DNA of 38,202 nucleotides, taken from the NCBI GenBank assembly GCA_002710215.1, contig PAJQ01000054.1:1-38202 (forward strand). The letters run 5' to 3'. Numbering within the stretch: position 1 is the stretch's first letter; every line of letters starts with the position of its first letter. The notes under the pieces are model-generated. The model was not told the DNA's origin. It saw only the letters and a list, made by a program, of their open reading frames with translations, and did not search any database. The stretch is from Chloroflexota bacterium (GTDB lineage: Bacteria > Chloroflexota > Dehalococcoidia > Lucifugimonadales > UBA3495). Made by a program: the position numbers and the translations under genes. Below, in pieces: positions 35,476-38,202 of the stretch.

Positions 35476-37041
35476 TTGATACCGCTAGCTAAATTACGCG
35501 CCGCTGCCCGGGACGCCCTGGCTTACGTATCGGCCCAGCCCGGCGTGGCCGAGGCCGAAGTCTTTGCCTCGGCCAACGGCAACCTGACCGTTCGCCTCAA
35601 TTACACCTCACACATACCCAGCAACGGCGTGGAAGAGCCCAAGTCGTTGGAATCCCATGGCCTGGGTTTGCGGATAGCTTTTAATAGCCCAGAGGGCTTG
35701 AAGATTGGCTTCGGCAGCGAACCCACAGACCTGTCCCTGGAGGGCGTAAGGCGAGCCCTGGGAAAAGCTCGTCTGGGGGCCGTTCTGGACCCTGAATTCG
35801 TGTCGTTGCCCAAAGACCCATCCGGCTCTCATTCGGTAAAAAAGGGGCAAGGTAATTCCGACCCTGCCATCATGCGCATGGGCGCCACCGGTATGGTTCG
35901 GACCGGCTGGCGCATGATGGACCGGGCCCTGGACGTTTTCCAGTCGTCGGAAGACCTGTTGAACCTGGTGGGCTCTCCGGAAAGACTCGCCGGCCTGGGT
36001 TTGATTCTCGGGGGAGACTTGGTGTTGCTTCAGGAACGCATGGCCATCGTATCGACACACATGCCACGGGTTCAATCCGACGAGTCCACCCTAGTCATGT
36101 CATTCGCCACCGCCATGGTGGAGGAGCGAGCGGCCAAAGGCAGCGGTTGGTCGGTGGGCAACCAACTTTCCGAATTCGATGGAGACTCGGCGGCTGAGGC
36201 AGCCCGCAACGCCATCCGCTCCATGGACGGTGTTCGAGTCCCAGGAGGCGCTTACTCAGTGATCCTGGGACCACAACCTCTGACGGAGATTCTGGAATGG
36301 GTGCTTATGCCAGGTCTGCAATTGGACATGTTCTACGCCGGGGCCACTCCTTTCTCGGGAAAGATGGATCGGCAGGTCGCTTCCCGCCAGCTCTACCTCT
36401 ACGACGACGGCGCCGATCCGGGCCTGGCCGCTTCTAAAGCAATCACCGACGAAGGACTGCCCACCGGGCGGACCGACCTCATCCGGAACGGAGTTCTGTC
36501 CGGTTTGTTGTCCAACCATTACAACTATCAGCGTATGCTTCGCGACCCGCATGGCCGCGATAAGCTAGGGGTCGATCCTGTCCAGGCACTCCAGGCCATC
36601 GCTCCCCGCAACGGTTTTCGCCCCGGCGCCGGCGGCGGCCGGGACTTTTCCTCGCCTCCGTCCATCGCTTCCACCAATCTGGTCGTTGAAGGCCAAGATG
36701 GCCTCTCCCATGAAGAGCTGCTGCGCCAGGTGGGGGACGGGGTCTACATCGGCCGGATCTGGTATACCTATCCGGTGAACGGTATCAACGCGGGAGACTT
36801 CAGCGGTACCGTGGTAGGCGACTCCTACGTCATTAGAGACGGAAAGCTGGCCGAGCCCATCCGCCCCAACACCCTCCGCATGAACGACAATGTCCTGCGA
36901 GTTATCAACAGCATCCTGGGCATCGGCGATACACCGCAGGCCACCGTGCGCTGGTCTTCCGGCCAGGTAACTTGGGCGCCGGAGTTGGCCGTATCGGACT
37001 TCCGATTGGAAGAGATTTCAGAGTACGTTGAGGGCTTATAA
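35476..37041 (+). CDS. tldE: TldE/PmbA metalloprotease subunit
   Basis: This 521-residue protein is the non-zinc partner of TldD: it lacks HExxxH but keeps the family fold. Recognisable segments are GGAYSVILGPQPLTEILEWV, DDGADPGLAASKAITDEGLP, NLVVEGQDGLSHEELLRQV and YPVNGINAGDFSGTVVGDSY. It starts at a TTG at 35476 with a weak AAGAGAA before it, and no nearby ATG is in frame. TldD and TldE together form the active protease. Confidence 0.9.
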   Translation: MIPLAKLRAAARDALAYVSAQPGVAEAEVFASANGNLTVRLNYTSHIPSNGVEEPKSLESHGLGLRIAFNSPEGLKIGFGSEPTDLSLEGVRRALGKARLGAVLDPEFVSLPKDPSGSHSVKKGQGNSDPAIMRMGATGMVRTGWRMMDRALDVFQSSEDLLNLVGSPERLAGLGLILGGDLVLLQERMAIVSTHMPRVQSDESTLVMSFATAMVEERAAKGSGWSVGNQLSEFDGDSAAEAARNAIRSMDGVRVPGGAYSVILGPQPLTEILEWVLMPGLQLDMFYAGATPFSGKMDRQVASRQLYLYDDGADPGLAASKAITDEGLPTGRTDLIRNGVLSGLLSNHYNYQRMLRDPHGRDKLGVDPVQALQAIAPRNGFRPGAGGGRDFSSPPSIASTNLVVEGQDGLSHEELLRQVGDGVYIGRIWYTYPVNGINAGDFSGTVVGDSYVIRDGKLAEPIRPNTLRMNDNVLRVINSILGIGDTPQATVRWSSGQVTWAPELAVSDFRLEEISEYVEGL

Positions 37042-37056
37042 AAGGCGATTCTTTAG

Positions 37057-37122
37057 CCACAGGGAGACAGAGAACACCGAGAAAAGTCCGATGTTTATCT
37101 TTACGCTCTCCGTGACTCCGTA
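37057..37122. repeat. Decayed inverted repeat between tldE and enoyl-CoA hydratase
   Basis: The left arm (37057-37086, CCACAGGGAGACAGAGAACA and on) is an imperfect complement of the right arm (37099-37122, CTTTACGCTCTCCGTGACTC and on). It resembles the CCACAGAGACACAGAG-type intergenic repeats common in environmental genomes. It looks worn and has no coding content. Confidence 0.4.
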
Positions 37123-37148
37123 GCTGATTCAACTTAAAGGAGCTAGGC

Positions 37149-37952
37149 ATGGCTGGCGGATTAGTCGATCTAAGTAACCAAGGCGCGGTGGGCATCATAA
37201 CCCTGAACCGGCCTGAGGCCCGCAACGCCCTCAACCCGGAAATGTTCCAAGAGCTTGGCAGCGCGATTCAAGGCTGCCGGGACCCGGACATGAGGGCCGT
37301 GATAATCACCGGGTCCGGCGGGTCCTTCTGCGCTGGGGCCGACGTGAAAGACTTCGTGAACCAACTGGAGAATAGCGGCCCCGAAGGCCTGCACCAGCAT
37401 TTGAAGCACCTGGCCGATGCGTTTCATCGGCACGTCATTATTCCGATCAGGCAGCTCGACAAGCCGGTCATAGCCAGCATTGACGGCGTGGCCGCCGGGG
37501 GCGGCTTGAGCCTCGCCCTCGCCTGCGACCTGCGCGTCGCTTCCGATAGCGCCCGCTTTCTGATGGCCTACGGCAACATCGGGGCCACCGCGGACGGCGG
37601 CTCCACCTACCTGCTTCCCCGGTTGATAGGCACGGCCAGAGCGATGGAACTTTACCTCTCGGATCAGCCTATCGGCGCCCAGCGGGCCTTGGTTCTGGGC
37701 CTGTTAAACCAGGTATTTCCCACGGCGGAACTTGAACGATCTACTCTGGAGTTTGCCGCCCGCCTGGCCCAAGGCCCCACGGTGGCCTATGGCCGAGTGA
37801 AGGCCTTATTCGACAGTTCTTGGGACGCCAGCCTTGCCGGTCAACTGGACGCCGAAACCGAATACATCAGCAACATTACGATGACCGACGACTTCCAAGA
37901 GGGAATCAAGGCCTTCGCCGAGAAGCGTAGTCCACGGTTCCAAGGCCGTTGA
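37149..37952 (+). CDS. Enoyl-CoA hydratase/isomerase family protein
   Basis: This 267-residue crotonase has GIITLNRPEARNALNPEM, the oxyanion-hole segment SFCAGADVKDFV, the signature VIASIDGVAAGGGLSLALAC, then GNIGATADGGSTYLLPRLIG and the C-terminus EKRSPRFQGR. The GATADGG segment suggests the isomerase-like (PaaG) or hydratase branch; the exact substrate is unknown. AAGGAG lies 7 nt before the ATG. It is related to the hydratase at 1866-2720 but is not its duplicate. Confidence 0.94.
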   Translation: MAGGLVDLSNQGAVGIITLNRPEARNALNPEMFQELGSAIQGCRDPDMRAVIITGSGGSFCAGADVKDFVNQLENSGPEGLHQHLKHLADAFHRHVIIPIRQLDKPVIASIDGVAAGGGLSLALACDLRVASDSARFLMAYGNIGATADGGSTYLLPRLIGTARAMELYLSDQPIGAQRALVLGLLNQVFPTAELERSTLEFAARLAQGPTVAYGRVKALFDSSWDASLAGQLDAETEYISNITMTDDFQEGIKAFAEKRSPRFQGR

Positions 37953-38060
37953 TGGCGGCTTAAGCGCCGGGAATCTGCCTACTACAGATTGACATTGTGC
38001 CCGCCGGTGGGGATACCTTGAAGCGACACTGGTTAACTATCCGGTTTGATGTGGTGGTAC

Positions 38061-38202
38061 ATGGCAGAGGACGCGGGGAACAACCAGGAAGACGATTCGG
38101 GAATCGCCCCTTCCAGAGCATCTACCCCCAACATTACCCCAGCGCAAGCCCGGACCTTGGCGCTCCGTACCGCCGATATGGTCCGCGGCTCTATAGGCCG
38201 AG
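38061..38202 (+). CDS. Unrecognised protein, 5' part only
   Basis: An open frame runs to the window edge: MAEDAGNNQEDDSGIAPSRA, then ITPAQARTLALRTADMVRGS. The first 30 residues are polar and low in complexity, followed by the start of a helix. GGTGG lies about 5 nt before the ATG; an in-frame ATG at 38049 is another option. No family can be named from 47 residues. Confidence 0.5.
   Translation, partial: MAEDAGNNQEDDSGIAPSRASTPNITPAQARTLALRTADMVRGSIGR

Overview
The window reads as a chromosomal segment of a GC-rich, heterotrophic, probably aerobic bacterium. I infer Chloroflexota, most likely Dehalococcoidia (SAR202-like). The reasons are a 23S rRNA gene with no 16S gene before it, a dense set of catabolic enzymes acting on CoA esters, amides and flavin or P450 substrates, a fused cobA-hemD, a fused AhbA-AhbB-like siroheme decarboxylase and a nickel superoxide dismutase. 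The taxonomic call rests on gene content read by eye; no search was run.

Layout. 1-1.8 kb (minus strand): the 5' part of a 23S rRNA gene with its own strong promoter and a structured insertion of about 155 nt at the helix-45 position. 1.9-5.6 kb: an enoyl-CoA hydratase, a MOSC protein, a TIGR03086-like protein and an MmgE/PrpD protein. 5.8-9.9 kb: a FAD oxidoreductase, then two related TPR lipoproteins on either side of a Phd/VapC toxin-antitoxin pair; the second TPR gene carries two compensating frameshifts. 9.9-17.9 kb: a catabolic region with an M20 amidohydrolase, a CoxG-like protein, a methyltransferase, a P450-ferredoxin pair, two acyl-CoA-dehydrogenase-fold flavoenzymes (the second frameshifted) and a metal-dependent cyclase. 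17.9-18.6 kb: a scar in which an integrase N-terminus is joined to an ABC-permease C-terminus just downstream of tRNA-Ile(GAU). 18.7-20.9 kb: an MscS channel and a protein isoaspartyl methyltransferase.

21.0-28.5 kb is a tetrapyrrole locus on the plus strand: a MerR/excisionase-type regulator preceded by three 10-bp tandem repeats, the fused AhbAB-like protein, precorrin-2 dehydrogenase, hemC, cobA-hemD, hemB and hemL. Together these run from glutamate-1-semialdehyde to precorrin-2 and sirohydrochlorin, and then probably to decarboxylated siroheme. That suggests the siroheme-dependent heme route, or heme d1; the later enzymes AhbC/AhbD or the Nir proteins are not in the window, and neither is hemA. 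A nickel superoxide dismutase gene faces this locus.

29-38.2 kb: ilvD, malic enzyme, an orphan ribbon-helix-helix antitoxin-like gene, tldD-rmuC-tldE, a second enoyl-CoA hydratase and the start of an unrecognised gene. The most interesting items are the 23S insertion with the unlinked rRNA gene, the siroheme-decarboxylase locus with its two repeat arrays, the nickel SOD without a visible maturation protease, and rmuC lying between tldD and tldE.
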